A stretch of DNA of 64,000 nt from Actinomycetota bacterium (GCA_014360645.1 JACIXD010000009.1:62001-126000); one strand, 5' to 3'; shown: positions 1-9,256, numbered from the stretch's first letter. Numbers and translations are program-made. Notes: generated from the sequence alone by a model not told the origin.

Positions 1-2
1 CC

Positions 3-1241
3 GCATGCCGGTACCGTCTCTTCAGCCTGGTCATTCCCGCCGTTATGGGAGGCCTGGCGGGAAGGTACATGCTCACCGCGGGCTCATTGGCCTTCGAGGA
101 GTTGTGCTCGACCTGCGCCGGGATCGGGAACATGATCGCCGCCTCCAGCCTGGGCGCCTCCCCCATGCTCACCCCCGGCGGCATGCCGCACTGGGACACG
201 GTGCTGCACGAGATGCTGGAGGGGGAGAAGAGGGGCGAGCCGGTGCTCATGGCCTACGCCATTACCGAGCCCTCTGCCGGGACCGACGTGGAGGAGCCGC
301 GTTTTCTCGCCCGGGCGAGGATCGGCATGGAGGCGAGGAAGGTCCGGGGCGGTTACCTGCTCAACGGCCGCAAGTGCTTCATCTCCGGGGGGAAGGAGGC
401 GAAGTACCTCACCGTGTGCGCGGCCACGGACCGCGAGCGTCCCCTCGAGACCTGGACTGTCTTCCTGGTTCACCGGGACATGGAGGGTTTCTCGGTGCCC
501 AGGGTGGAGCCCAAGATGGGCCAGCGCGCCTGTCACGCCGCGGAGATACTCTTCGAGGACGTCTTCGTCCCGGACACCCACGTCATGGGCTACGAGGGCG
601 ACGGTATGTCCACCGGCATCCTCACCATCATGGCCGCCTCCCGCGGACCGGTGGGCGCGGTGGGGACGGGCATAGCGCGCGGCGTCTGCCGGCACTTCCT
701 CGCCTGGGCCAGGGAGCGGAGGAACGGCTCCAGGCCCCTTGACGAACAGCACATCCGCATGGCCGCGGCCGACATGGTGGCGGCGGTCCAGGAATCCCGG
801 GGGCTGGTGCTCAACCACAGCCTGACCGGTGACGCCGTCTTCGGCAGGCTCCTGGTCAACCCGCTGATGAAGGCCATCTTCGCGCTCCCCAGGGAGGTGC
901 GGATTTCCAGGCCTTACCAGGCCTACCTCCATTCCCGCCACGGCAAGGCCACGGCCGCGCGCCTGCTGCGCATGCTGGTGAGCGAGGACGAGATGACCAG
1001 GCTCCTCGCCCTGGCCTCGCTGGCGAAGTTCGCCTGCACCGACAACGCGGTGGCGGTGGCCTCGAGAGCCCTGGAACTCATGGGGGCGGACGGGAGCGAG
1101 GAGAGACGCTGGGTGGAGAAGTGCTACCGCGACGCCAAGGTTACCCAGATCTACGAGGGCACCAACCAGTTGAACCGGCTCACCTATCACGACATCGAGA
1201 TCGGCGGCGACCTCAGGGTGGAGCTGCCGCGACCGCGGTGA
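3..1241 (+). CDS. Acyl-CoA dehydrogenase (5' end outside window)
   Basis: This flavoenzyme should oxidise an acyl-CoA at the alpha-beta bond and pass electrons to ETF or a similar carrier. The frame is already open at base 3, and the residues before the first ATG (base 45), RLFSLVIPAVMGG, read as normal protein, so the start lies upstream of the window. There are 412 residues visible. ITEPSAGTD (about residues 87-95) is the flavin-contact motif, and QIYEGTNQ near the C-terminus carries the catalytic Glu of the MCAD type (visible residue ~385). The segment around residues 255-300 departs from the usual sequence, so the substrate cannot be told. It begins a run of same-strand redox genes, although 323 bases separate it from the next one. 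Confidence 0.9.
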   Translation, partial: ACRYRLFSLVIPAVMGGLAGRYMLTAGSLAFEELCSTCAGIGNMIAASSLGASPMLTPGGMPHWDTVLHEMLEGEKRGEPVLMAYAITEPSAGTDVEEPRFLARARIGMEARKVRGGYLLNGRKCFISGGKEAKYLTVCAATDRERPLETWTVFLVHRDMEGFSVPRVEPKMGQRACHAAEILFEDVFVPDTHVMGYEGDGMSTGILTIMAASRGPVGAVGTGIARGVCRHFLAWARERRNGSRPLDEQHIRMAAADMVAAVQESRGLVLNHSLTGDAVFGRLLVNPLMKAIFALPREVRISRPYQAYLHSRHGKATAARLLRMLVSEDEMTRLLALASLAKFACTDNAVAVASRALELMGADGSEERRWVEKCYRDAKVTQIYEGTNQLNRLTYHDIEIGGDLRVELPRPR

Positions 1242-1564
1242 GGGAGGTGACGTGATGAGGACCTGGGGTTCAGGTCGCCCGGGCACCGCCTCCGCCCTCC
1301 GCATCGCGAGCGCCGGAAAGCGACCCTTCCGCCGCTGGACAGCAGATGGGGTGCCGGCCAGAGCATGGGACGGATCGCCGGCAACGGCCCACGGGGCGCG
1401 CGGCCCCTCTTCCCTAGCGCCGGAGCCGGTATGCATGGAGACGCGCGGGTATTCGCCCCGCGCCCGCAAGGCGGAGGGCGAGAGGAGCACCGTGAGCCCG
1501 TACGCATGCTCGGGATCGCGCGGGCTTTCCAGCCGCCCACGGCGTCCGGACAAGGAGGTGTGAA
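1242..1564. other. Intergenic, no supported gene
   Basis: A 103-codon frame at 1252-1563 follows a good GGGAGGTGA but encodes only Arg/Ser/Pro/Gly-rich sequence with no recognisable fold. The end of this gap holds the AAGGAGGTG ribosome site of the next gene. Confidence 0.6.
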
Positions 1565-2740
1565 ATGTCGGTGCTCTTTACCCCCGGCAGGATAGGAGAG
1601 GTGGAGATCAGGAACCGCTTTGTGCACGCCGCCACCTACGAGAGCATGGCGGAAGAGGACGGCAGGGTGTCCGAGATGCTGCTGCGCCGCTACGCGCGCC
1701 TGGCCCGCGAGGAACTGGGGTTGATCATCCCCGGCATCATGATCGTGCATCCCCTGGGCGACGTGCCGGGTCGCGCCATCGGCATCCACGACGACGCCAT
1801 GGTTCCCGGCCTGAAAAAGCTGGTCGACACGGTCCACGACGGGGGGGCGAAGATCTTTTTCCAGCTCCTGCACGCAGGCGCTCAGACCAACCGCCAGGCC
1901 ATCGGGCGCCCTCCCCTGGCCCCGTCGCGCACCGGCATCAACCCCATGTACCTCAACCGCGCCAGGGCCATGAGCGAGGACGAGATACGAGAGGCGGTAA
2001 GGGCCTTCGGCGCAGCGGCGCGGCGGGCATCGGAGGCCGGGGCGGACGGAGTGCACGTCGCCGCCTCCGGAGGGTATCTGCTCAACGAGTTCCTCTCCCC
2101 CTACTTCAACCGCCGCCGCGACGAGTGGGGGGGCACGGACGAAAAGCGCTTCCGGCTCGTGCGTGAGGTGCTCCTGGAGGTAAGGAGGAACCTCATGCCG
2201 GGGATGGCCATGACCGTCAAACTCACCGCCAACGACTACACTCCTGGCGAGGGGATGACCGCTCCCCTGGCGGCCAGGTACGCGGCCTGGATGGCGGAAC
2301 TGGGGATGGACGCATTGGAGATAGCCTCGGGCTGCACCACCTATTCGGGTTGGCATATCTGGCGCGGAGGGGTGCCGGTGAGGGAACTGGTGCGCGACCT
2401 GCCCGCCTGGCAGAAACCCGCAGCCTGGGTGGCCTTCCGGCGCATGGTGGGCAAGTTCGATTTCGAGGAGGGCTACAACCTGCGGGACGCGGAGGTGATC
2501 AGGGCGGCCATCGGCGACGTCCCTTTCATACTGGTGGGCGGGCTGCGTCGCCTGGCGCACATGGAAGAGGTGGTGGAGAGCGGTAAGGCGGACTTCGTGG
2601 CCCTCAGCCGACCATTGGTGAGGGAGCCTTCGCTGGTGAGGAAGTTCAGGGAGGGCTCCGCCGACGCCTCCTCCTGCATTTCATGCAACAGGTGCTTTGC
2701 GGAGATCGTGCACCGCAGGCCGCTGCGCTGCCGCGCCTGA
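1565..2740 (+). CDS. NADH:flavin oxidoreductase, old yellow enzyme family (dienoyl-CoA-reductase-like FMN half)
   Basis: This is an FMN TIM-barrel ene-reductase of 391 residues, starting at ATG after AAGGAGGTGTGAA. Family marks are the opening LFTPGRIGEVEIRNRF, QLLHAGAQ with the substrate-binding His, and LNEFLSPYFNRRRDEWGG. The C-terminus SCISCNRCF resembles the first cysteines of the [4Fe-4S] site seen in 2,4-dienoyl-CoA reductase and trimethylamine dehydrogenase, but the protein stops there and lacks their FAD/NAD(P)H half. The next gene encodes a separate FAD/NAD(P)H oxidoreductase with ferredoxin domains, which may serve as its electron input. Reduction of an enone or dienoyl-CoA is the likely chemistry. 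The exact substrate is unknown. Confidence 0.88.
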   Translation: MSVLFTPGRIGEVEIRNRFVHAATYESMAEEDGRVSEMLLRRYARLAREELGLIIPGIMIVHPLGDVPGRAIGIHDDAMVPGLKKLVDTVHDGGAKIFFQLLHAGAQTNRQAIGRPPLAPSRTGINPMYLNRARAMSEDEIREAVRAFGAAARRASEAGADGVHVAASGGYLLNEFLSPYFNRRRDEWGGTDEKRFRLVREVLLEVRRNLMPGMAMTVKLTANDYTPGEGMTAPLAARYAAWMAELGMDALEIASGCTTYSGWHIWRGGVPVRELVRDLPAWQKPAAWVAFRRMVGKFDFEEGYNLRDAEVIRAAIGDVPFILVGGLRRLAHMEEVVESGKADFVALSRPLVREPSLVRKFREGSADASSCISCNRCFAEIVHRRPLRCRA

Positions 2741-2954
2741 CCGTGGTCGGGAGCCGGGATGAGGAGACGAGGATCGGGAGACGGCGGATGACGGAGGACG
2801 GGGGCCCGGCACGTGAACGGGCATGTAGAAGCCCGGTCACACCGTGTGAACGGTCACGGGACGGCCGGATCGTACGGCTCATCCTTAGCGCGGGTCGGCG
2901 TTGCTCGCCCGCCGCGGACAAGATCGCGCATCACGAGAAAGGGAGGTCGATTTC

Positions 2955-4721
2955 ATGAGCTGCAAAGGTGATACATCCCTGGGCCTGTCCCTGCGCTGGG
3001 ACGGAGGCGACGAGAGAAGGCTGCGCAAGAGCGCCTCGCCCCGCATAGACAGCGACCGCTGCATCAACTGCGGCGCCTGCCTCAACGCCTGCCCCACCGG
3101 CGCCATACGCGAGGCGCAGCGGCAGATATGCCGCCTGTGCCCGGACTGCGCCGAGGGAGGGATCATGTTCCCCCGCGACATGGAGGCCTTGACCGGCAGG
3201 TCCTGCAGCCTCGCCTGTCCCCTCGGGCACTTCCCGGAGGGATACCTCAACCTCCTCGCCCGGGGAGACTGGAAGGGAGCCTGGGGCCTAATCACCGCCG
3301 TCAACCCCCTTCCGGGGGTTCTGGGGAGGATCTGCGCGCGTCCCTGCGAGGAGGAATGCAAGCGCGGCATGCTCATCGACAGGCCCATGCCCATCCGCGC
3401 CGCCAAGCGCGCCGTGGCCGACTGGGCCTGGGAGAACGGCCTCGCGGAGGGCAGGAGATATCGCCGCAACCTGGACATACGCGTCGCCGTGGCGGGCGGC
3501 GGCCCAGCCGGCGTCACCGCCGCGGCAGACCTGGCATCCCTCGGATACCGCGTCACCATCTTCGAGCGCGCGCCCCGCCTGGGGGGTATGGTGCGCCTCG
3601 CCGTTCCTCCCTTCCGCCTCCCGGATGAGATCTGGGAACGCGAGTTCTCCCTCGCCGTGGGCGAGGGCATCGAGGTGCGTTACGGGACCGCGGTGGGGAT
3701 CTCGCCCTCCTTGGAGGACCTGGAGAGAGAGGGCTTCAGGGCGGTGATCCTAGCCCTGGGGGCGCCGCGCGGCGTCAAGCTGCCCATCCCTGGCAGTAAT
3801 TACCAGGGCGTGCACGACGCCCTCTCCTTCATGGCCGCCGTCAAGCAGGGACGCCCGCAGGAGGTGGGAGAGAACACCGTGGTCATCGGCGGAGGAAGCG
3901 TGGCCACCGACGCGGCCCGCACCGCCCTGCGCAAGGGCGCCCGCACGGTGCGCCTGGTATGCATCGAGCAGGAATGCGATATGCCCGCCCTCTCCTGGGA
4001 GATAGAGGAGGCGCGCCGCGAGGGGGTGGAGATCGTCGCCGGTTTCGCCCCCGTGCGCATCACCTCTTCCTGGATGCGGGCGGAGGAGGTGGAGCTGGCG
4101 AGGGTGTGCGGGATACGCTGCGACGCGCGCGGAAGACCGCTCCCTGAACTGGAGGAGGGGGTGGAGATGAAGCTCCGGGCCGATTGCGTGATCTTCGCCG
4201 TGGGCCAGGCGACGGACGCGACGCTGCTCTCGCGCATGGGCCTGGACCTGGATGAGGGCGGCGGACTGCGCGTGGAGCCGTCCACCGGGGCCACCTCCAG
4301 GCCTGGCGTCTTCGCGGCCGGCGACCTGGTGGGGGGTAGGGGCTCGGTGGTGGAGGCCATGGCCTCAGGCCGCCGCGCAGCGCGCGCGGTGAACGCCTGC
4401 CTGCAGGGCATCGTCACGGACACCTCGGAACGCGGCGTGGTGGGAGCTCCTTTGGAGGAAAAGGTCTTCCCGGTGCGCCTGGAGAAACTGGAGCCGCTGC
4501 GGCTTCCCCATCTGGACCCGGCGGCGGCGCTGGCCTCCTTCGCCGAGGTGGAGCTTCCTCCCGACGCCGGGGCGCTGGAGAGGGACGCGCGCCGCTGCAT
4601 GCGTTGCGGCTACGTGGAGGTGGATCACGACCTGTGCATCGGCTGCGGCACCTGCCGCGCCTCCTGCCCGGCTGGAGACGTCATAACCATGAGCTCGCCG
4701 GTGACGGGAGGTGATCGCTGA
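2955..4721 (+). CDS. GltD/NfnB-like FAD-NAD(P)H oxidoreductase with N- and C-terminal ferredoxin domains
   Basis: A 588-residue electron-transfer flavoprotein of the glutamate-synthase small-subunit type. The ATG at 2955 follows GGGAGGTCGATTTC. Order of domains: an 8Fe-type N-terminal ferredoxin (CINCGACLNACP at residues 36-47, then CRLCPDC), the GltD cysteine region (CSLACPLGHFPEGY and CARPCEEECKRG), an FAD Rossmann motif (VAGGGPAG), an NAD(P)H motif (VIGGGSVATDAA), the FAD motif ending GVFAAGDLVGG, and a C-terminal CMRCG...CIGCGTCRASCP ferredoxin. Family members move electrons between NAD(P)H, flavin and ferredoxin. Its neighbour upstream is an OYE enzyme lacking such a module, and the downstream gene overlaps it by one base (TGATG), so translation is coupled. 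Confidence 0.9.
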   Translation: MSCKGDTSLGLSLRWDGGDERRLRKSASPRIDSDRCINCGACLNACPTGAIREAQRQICRLCPDCAEGGIMFPRDMEALTGRSCSLACPLGHFPEGYLNLLARGDWKGAWGLITAVNPLPGVLGRICARPCEEECKRGMLIDRPMPIRAAKRAVADWAWENGLAEGRRYRRNLDIRVAVAGGGPAGVTAAADLASLGYRVTIFERAPRLGGMVRLAVPPFRLPDEIWEREFSLAVGEGIEVRYGTAVGISPSLEDLEREGFRAVILALGAPRGVKLPIPGSNYQGVHDALSFMAAVKQGRPQEVGENTVVIGGGSVATDAARTALRKGARTVRLVCIEQECDMPALSWEIEEARREGVEIVAGFAPVRITSSWMRAEEVELARVCGIRCDARGRPLPELEEGVEMKLRADCVIFAVGQATDATLLSRMGLDLDEGGGLRVEPSTGATSRPGVFAAGDLVGGRGSVVEAMASGRRAARAVNACLQGIVTDTSERGVVGAPLEEKVFPVRLEKLEPLRLPHLDPAAALASFAEVELPPDAGALERDARRCMRCGYVEVDHDLCIGCGTCRASCPAGDVITMSSPVTGGDR

Positions 4722-5857
4722 TGGAGCGCAGGGAATGGGAGGTCATCGTGGTGGGGGCCGGCCCCGGCGGGAGCACCGCTGCGGCCAGGCTGGCCCAGGC
4801 CGGGGTCGAGGTACTGATGGTGGACAAGGAGCGTTTCCCGCGCGAGAAGCCCTGCAGCGACATCTACGGCCCCTTCGGGGCGAGGACCTACGAGGAGCTG
4901 GGCGTCTACGAGCAGCTGCTGGAGGCCGGCTACCGTTATCCCGAGGTAGTGCTTTCCAGCCCGGACTATACCGCCATCAGCGGGCCCAACCAGAAGGGCC
5001 TGACCTGCCCGCGCCGCATCGGGGACAACATCCTCAAGGAGAACGCTGCGCGCCTGGGCGCCGAGGTGTGGGAGGAATGCTGGGTGCACGACCTGGTGGT
5101 GGAGGACGGCCAGGTGCGAGGGGTCAGGGCCAAGTACCAGGGAGAGTTCACCGAGCTGCGCTGCAACATAGTGATCGGCGCCGACGGCTCCCATTCCTGG
5201 GTGGCCAAGCGCCTGGGGCTCTTCCGCGACGACTACGACCAGGTGTACCTGGCGGGGCGCGCCTATTTCGCGGGGTGCAACCCGCCTCTGCGCGTGGTGG
5301 AGGTGCACTACGACCCGGAGTTCACCCCGGGATTCGTCTGCCTCTCGCCCCATCCCCATTACGGCGACGTGGTGAACATGGGCGTCGGCATCCAGATGTC
5401 CAAGTATGTGGACTCACCGCTGAACGCGGAGGAGATGGTGCGGAAGTTCGTGGCCGAGAGCCCTCACGGCGAGAAGATGCGCGGCGCCAGGCAGGTCTCG
5501 CCCTGGATGGGATGGCGCGTGCCCAGCGCGGGGCAGATCGGCGTGAACCACGCCGCCGGCGCCCTGCTGGTGGGAGACGCGGGGAGCTTCGTGGAGCCCT
5601 TCATCCTGGAGGGCGTGGCCTCGGCGGTGCGCTCCGCGAACTACGCCGCCAAGACCGCCCTGGAGGCCCTGGAGGACGGCGACTTCTCGGAGGCCTCGCT
5701 GGCCCGCTACGCGGAGAAGTGGGAGGCGAAGATGCTCCCCCAGCTCCAGGCGCTGCAGGGCATGGCGGTAACCGCGGCGGACCCCGAGGCCTTCAACCGC
5801 GCCTTCCATGGACTCAAGGACAACCCCGAGGCGATAAGCAAGGTCTTCGGGCTCTAG
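4721..5857 (+). CDS. FAD-dependent oxidoreductase, geranylgeranyl-reductase/monooxygenase family
   Basis: A 378-residue flavoprotein with the N-terminal dinucleotide fold VIVVGAGPGGSTAA, a conserved REKPCSD motif after strand two, the RIGDNILKENAA segment and the second FAD motif ALLVGDAGSFVEPF. This pattern is that of geranylgeranyl reductases and aromatic-ring monooxygenase-like enzymes. The ATG overlaps the stop of the GltD-like gene by one base, so the two are very probably co-translated, and reducing power may come from that protein. The substrate could be a prenyl chain, a lipid or an aromatic compound; the sequence does not decide. It ends the plus-strand run. Confidence 0.85.
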   Translation: MERREWEVIVVGAGPGGSTAAARLAQAGVEVLMVDKERFPREKPCSDIYGPFGARTYEELGVYEQLLEAGYRYPEVVLSSPDYTAISGPNQKGLTCPRRIGDNILKENAARLGAEVWEECWVHDLVVEDGQVRGVRAKYQGEFTELRCNIVIGADGSHSWVAKRLGLFRDDYDQVYLAGRAYFAGCNPPLRVVEVHYDPEFTPGFVCLSPHPHYGDVVNMGVGIQMSKYVDSPLNAEEMVRKFVAESPHGEKMRGARQVSPWMGWRVPSAGQIGVNHAAGALLVGDAGSFVEPFILEGVASAVRSANYAAKTALEALEDGDFSEASLARYAEKWEAKMLPQLQALQGMAVTAADPEAFNRAFHGLKDNPEAISKVFGL

Positions 5858-6184
5858 CCCCCGGGGCCGCGGGCGCAGGCCTCCGTGGGCGATCACCACC
5901 GGAAGGCGGTGCCCCATGCCCGACGAGCGGAGCGCCTCACCCAGGAAGGAAGTCCTATAAGGACGCTCCCGTTGCCGCTGAGAGGGGGTGTGCTCGACGG
6001 CGGGAGATTGCTTCGGTGGCTTGCCCATCACGTGTCGCCCTGCAGCGGGTCGAGGGCATGGATGTCATCTCCCGTCACCAAAGCCTTCCTCGCTAGGCCT
6101 GCCCCGGACGCGCTCCCCGCGGGGCCATAGCCTTTTTCGCGGTTGAGGCCACCCCGGTTGCTTGCAGGAGATGTGACGGCAGGC
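5858..6184. other. Convergent intergenic, nothing seen
   Basis: This 327-base gap lies between convergent genes. I found no coding frame with protein-like composition and no clear hairpin followed by a T run. Confidence 0.6.
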
Positions 6185-6979
6185 CTATCCTCCCTCGAAC
6201 TCGGGCCGACGCTTTTCCAAAAACGCGGTGACGGCTTCCCGGAAGTCCCTCCCCGTCTGGGCCAGCAGCACCTGGTCGCCGTCCATGTGCATCACCGCCT
6301 CGTCCAGGGCCCCCACCAGGGCGTTCACGCTGCGCTTGATCATCTGCAAGGCCACGGGAGGGCGCGAGGCGTAGAGCTCCGCCCGTTCCATCGCCCTCGC
6401 CATCAGCCCGTCCGGCGACGCGACCTCGTCGAGAAAGCCCCAGTCGAGCAGGGTCGAAGCACCCAGCCTCTCCCCCGTCATCAGCCACCTCTTCGCCCTG
6501 GAGGGTCCCACCAGGTGCACGCAGAGAGGAAGGCTTACCCAGCTCAGGGGGATGGCCAGGCCGCTCTCGGGATAGCCGACCTCGCAGTCCTCCGCCCCGA
6601 TGCGGAAGTCGAGCGCGGAGGCCAGGCAGGCCCCCCCGCCCAGCGCCATCCCGTTTACGGCCGCCAGGGTCACCTGGTCCATATCCCGCAGGGCGCGTAT
6701 CATGCGGGGCCCCAACTCGAACCTTCTCCGCCTCTCCAGCAGGGGAAGGGAGAAGGAGGCCGCCTGGGCGGGGTCCTTGAGGTCCGCCCCCACGCTGAAA
6801 TGCTTTCCGGAGCCGGTGAACACCACCACCCGCGTCTCCATGTCCTCTCGGAAAGCGAGGGCGGCATGCTCGATCTCGCGCATCAGCGTCGTGCTCAGCG
6901 CGTTCCCTCGCTCCGGACGGTCGAGGGTGACCACCGCGACCCGCCCCTCCCTGCGGATCTCGAGGTTCTCGTAGCGCAT
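6185..6979 (-). CDS. Enoyl-CoA hydratase/isomerase family protein
   Basis: A 264-residue crotonase-fold protein that would hydrate or isomerise an enoyl-CoA in beta-oxidation. The start is set at the ATG reading MRYENLEI because GAGGAGG lies 7 bases before it; an open extension of 27 codons upstream looks non-coding. Family segments are VTLDRPERGNALS near the N-terminus, the CoA/oxyanion region SVGADLKDPA, and AAVNGMALGGGACLA, which forms the second oxyanion-hole strand. One of the two usual acid residues is not obvious (PESGLAIPLSW in place of the common PEv/tlGliPg), so hydratase versus isomerase or other crotonase chemistry stays open. It stands alone on the minus strand. Confidence 0.87.
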   Translation of the reverse strand: MRYENLEIRREGRVAVVTLDRPERGNALSTTLMREIEHAALAFREDMETRVVVFTGSGKHFSVGADLKDPAQAASFSLPLLERRRRFELGPRMIRALRDMDQVTLAAVNGMALGGGACLASALDFRIGAEDCEVGYPESGLAIPLSWVSLPLCVHLVGPSRAKRWLMTGERLGASTLLDWGFLDEVASPDGLMARAMERAELYASRPPVALQMIKRSVNALVGALDEAVMHMDGDQVLLAQTGRDFREAVTAFLEKRRPEFEGG

Positions 6980-7353
6980 GTGGGATACCTCCTCGCAACT
7001 CTCGCAATGCAGCCGCCGCCGGGCTTGATCGCAGCCGTTACGCCGGCTCAGGATCGCCACAACGATTATATGCGTTCTTTATGTGTTCTTCCGCTGCCAT
7101 ATATGCTCCCCTTTCGGGTATATTTATGGCGTCGGGCTTCGGAGGGGCGTTCACGCCGCATCCCCGGGTCGCATGTGGAGCGTGCCCTTCGGGATGCCTG
7201 GAACGCCGTGGGATTGGAGGACAGTCGCCCCCGGTGACGGCGATTCTCCTCCCGCCCATCCGTCGCTTGCGGGGCCTCGGGCCGGAACGCGGCAGCAGGA
7301 GGCCGTCTCCCTGAATACGGCGTTGTCGCCCAGAGAACAGGCTGGGAGGTAAG
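6980..7353. other. Divergent intergenic with AT-rich patch
   Basis: This region separates divergent genes. Bases 7060-7130 are far richer in A and T than the surroundings and are the natural place for both promoters, but I cannot assign convincing -35/-10 pairs. The rest shows no coding frame. GGGAGG lies 6 bases before the ATG at 7354. Confidence 0.5.
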
Positions 7354-8679
7354 ATGGACTGGGATGAACTGGGTACCGAGGCGGTATCCGCCCTCTGCGA
7401 ATACCTGCGCATAGACACCACCAACCCCCCGGGCAACGAATCCCGCGGGGCGGAATTCCTCGCCGGCATCCTGCGCGAGGAAGGCCTGGAGTACAGTCTG
7501 CTGGAGACCGCCCCCGGCAGGTCGTCGCTGCTGGCGCGCCTGCGGGGGACGAGAGAGGAAAGTCCCCTGCTGTTCCTCAACCACATCGACGTGGTCCCCG
7601 CCGATCCCGAGAGCTGGTCATTCCATCCCTTCTCCGGGGAGATCGCCGACGGCTTCGTGTGGGGCCGCGGGGCCTTGGACATGAAGGGCATGGGGATCAT
7701 GGAGCTTTTCGCCTTCATCGCCGCCGCGCGCGAAAACCTGCCCCTGAAAAGGGATCTGGTCTTCCTCGCCGTCGCCGACGAGGAGGCCGGCGGCTATTCC
7801 GGCGCCCGGGCGCTTCTGGAGGCCTACCCGGAGGAGCTCGCGGCCGGCGTGGTCATAAACGAGGGAGGATACGCCACCATGGACCTGGTGCCGGGAAGAC
7901 CTTTCTTCCTGGTGGCCAGCGCGGAGAAGTACGGCTTCTGGCTTCATCTTCTGCGCCGCGGGGTGGGCGGGCACGGCTCCATGCCCACCGGCCGGGGCGC
8001 CTTGGAGCGCATGGTCCCCGCCCTGGCGCGCCTGCTGGAGGACAGGCGCCCCCTGCGCGTGAACCCCACCATGCTGGCCTTCTTCGAGCGCCTCGCGGAG
8101 CACTGGGAGATCCTGGCACCCTTCCGGGAAGACGGCGACCCCGCCACCCTTGCCCGCCTCATCGAGGAGAACAACCTCACGGCGCTGCCCGCCCTCAACG
8201 CGGTGCTGCGCGACACCGTGAGCCTGAACATGCTCAACGCGGGAGTGAAGATAAACGTCATCCCCGACCGGGCGGAGGCCTTTCTCGACTGCAGGCTGCT
8301 GCCGGAGACGGAGGGAGAGGAGTTCCTCTCCCATATAAGGGAAGCCCTCGCCGACCCCGAGATGGAGGTGGACGTGTTCATGGACATGGAAAGGGCGCCG
8401 GCGTCGCCCCACTCCGGCCTCTTCTTCGACGCCATCGCGGAGGCAGTGGCGCGCAACTACCCCGACGCGGCGGTCAGCCCCTTTATGCTCTCCGGCCTCT
8501 CCGATTCGCGCTTCTTCCGCGCCCGGGGCGTTCCCTGCTACGGCATCATCCCCGCGCGCGTGGGACTCGCGGACCTGGCGCGCATCCACGGCGTCGACGA
8601 GCGAATCGCAGTCCAGGACGTCAGGGAGGGGGTGAGGTTCCTCTTCGACCTGGCCGCCTCCCTTTGCACACAGGGGTGA
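7354..8679 (+). CDS. M20-family zinc metallopeptidase / deacylase
   Basis: A 441-residue cytoplasmic di-zinc hydrolase related to ArgE, DapE and the PM20D1-like N-acyl amino acid hydrolases. Metal ligands can be placed on FLNHIDVVP (His), GRGALDMKG (bridging Asp), VADEEAGG (catalytic Glu and ligand Glu), VINEGG, and the C-terminal RIHGVDE (His). The dimerisation insert lies between, with GHGSMPTGRGAL as the conserved His of the partner-subunit active site. A clear GGGAGG precedes the start. Substrates of this group are acyl-amino acids or dipeptides and cannot be refined here. It has no operon partner. Confidence 0.88.
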   Translation: MDWDELGTEAVSALCEYLRIDTTNPPGNESRGAEFLAGILREEGLEYSLLETAPGRSSLLARLRGTREESPLLFLNHIDVVPADPESWSFHPFSGEIADGFVWGRGALDMKGMGIMELFAFIAAARENLPLKRDLVFLAVADEEAGGYSGARALLEAYPEELAAGVVINEGGYATMDLVPGRPFFLVASAEKYGFWLHLLRRGVGGHGSMPTGRGALERMVPALARLLEDRRPLRVNPTMLAFFERLAEHWEILAPFREDGDPATLARLIEENNLTALPALNAVLRDTVSLNMLNAGVKINVIPDRAEAFLDCRLLPETEGEEFLSHIREALADPEMEVDVFMDMERAPASPHSGLFFDAIAEAVARNYPDAAVSPFMLSGLSDSRFFRARGVPCYGIIPARVGLADLARIHGVDERIAVQDVREGVRFLFDLAASLCTQG

Positions 8680-8745
8680 GATGGAACGGCATCCATGCGG
8701 ACGTCCCGCAAAAGAGCTCCTCTTCGCGCTACCCGTGAACGTAAC

Positions 8746-9180
8746 CTATCTCGGTGCGCTTAAGCCCGTGCTTTCTCGCGTAGGCTCGGGCGAGCCCTGT
8801 AACTCGGCGGCATCTCCGACCAGGACCTCTCCCCGCAGGAGGGCGTCGAGCACGAGGCCGCGCCCTATCTTGCAGCGCACCTCATCCGGGGTCAAGCTGA
8901 TCATGTCCACGAAAGCGGGTTTCCCCCGCCGGAGCAACTCCTATCTCTCCCAGAAGTCCCGGGGAAGACTTTCGGATACGACCTTCAGATCTTGATCGCT
9001 CCACCTCGTCGGGTTACCCGCGACCATGGACCCGAAAAAGATCACCGTAGGCGATTTGGTCGCGGACAGGATGCGGTTCAGGTATTCCTCAATATCTCGC
9101 GGCAGGCTTTTACCGGCTTTCGCGCACGATCTATGGCTCCTCCGCCTTGTTCGAGGTGTGGAACTCATACTGCTTTCCAT
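8746..9180 (-). pseudogene. MNT-type nucleotidyltransferase (antitoxin) relic with in-frame amber stop
   Basis: The frame reads the core of a minimal nucleotidyltransferase: VIFFGSMVAGNPTRWSDQDL corresponds to the usual LFGSrArG-n-sDiDL motif, with the first Ser kept and the Asp pair as D-Q-D. It then meets TAG at 8938-8940 (RDFWER stop ELLRRGKPAF) and continues in the same frame through VDMISLTPDEV and ALLRGEVLVGD, which is normal C-terminal MNT sequence. The N-terminus is also unclear because the first 25 residues from the ATG are Arg/Ser-rich. In MNT/HEPN pairs this protein is the antitoxin. The HEPN relic lies directly upstream. It is almost certainly non-functional. Confidence 0.75.
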
Positions 9181-9256
9181 AGGGAACGCCGTTGGGATAT
9201 CTGGCAGGCATTTAATGACGGTCCAGCTCCAAGGCCGCCTCCATCAGCTCCCCCAT
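9131..9256 (-). pseudogene. HEPN-domain toxin, C-terminal relic
   Basis: Forty-two codons read ALELDRH, stop, MPARYPNGVPYG, then YEFHTSNKAEEP and a second stop. The pattern LD-x-x-[YFI]-P-x-RYPNG...YEFYT-x-x-D/KAEEA is the C-terminal signature of HEPN domain proteins that accompany MNT nucleotidyltransferases. The TAA replaces the usual aromatic codon before the Pro-x-Arg-Tyr motif. I could not trace the N-terminal helices or the RX4-6H active site further upstream, so most of the gene is lost. Confidence 0.65.

Noticed and set aside
1252-1563. 103-codon frame with a good ribosome site, ending one base before the next start
   Set aside because: Its composition is that of random GC-rich DNA (Arg, Ser, Pro, Gly) and no fold or homologue is recognisable; the ribosome site may be chance.
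8938-8940. Amber codon read as pyrrolysine or suppressed in the nucleotidyltransferase
   Set aside because: The neighbouring HEPN gene is also broken, and no pyl gene or suppressor tRNA is in the window; decay is the simpler reading.
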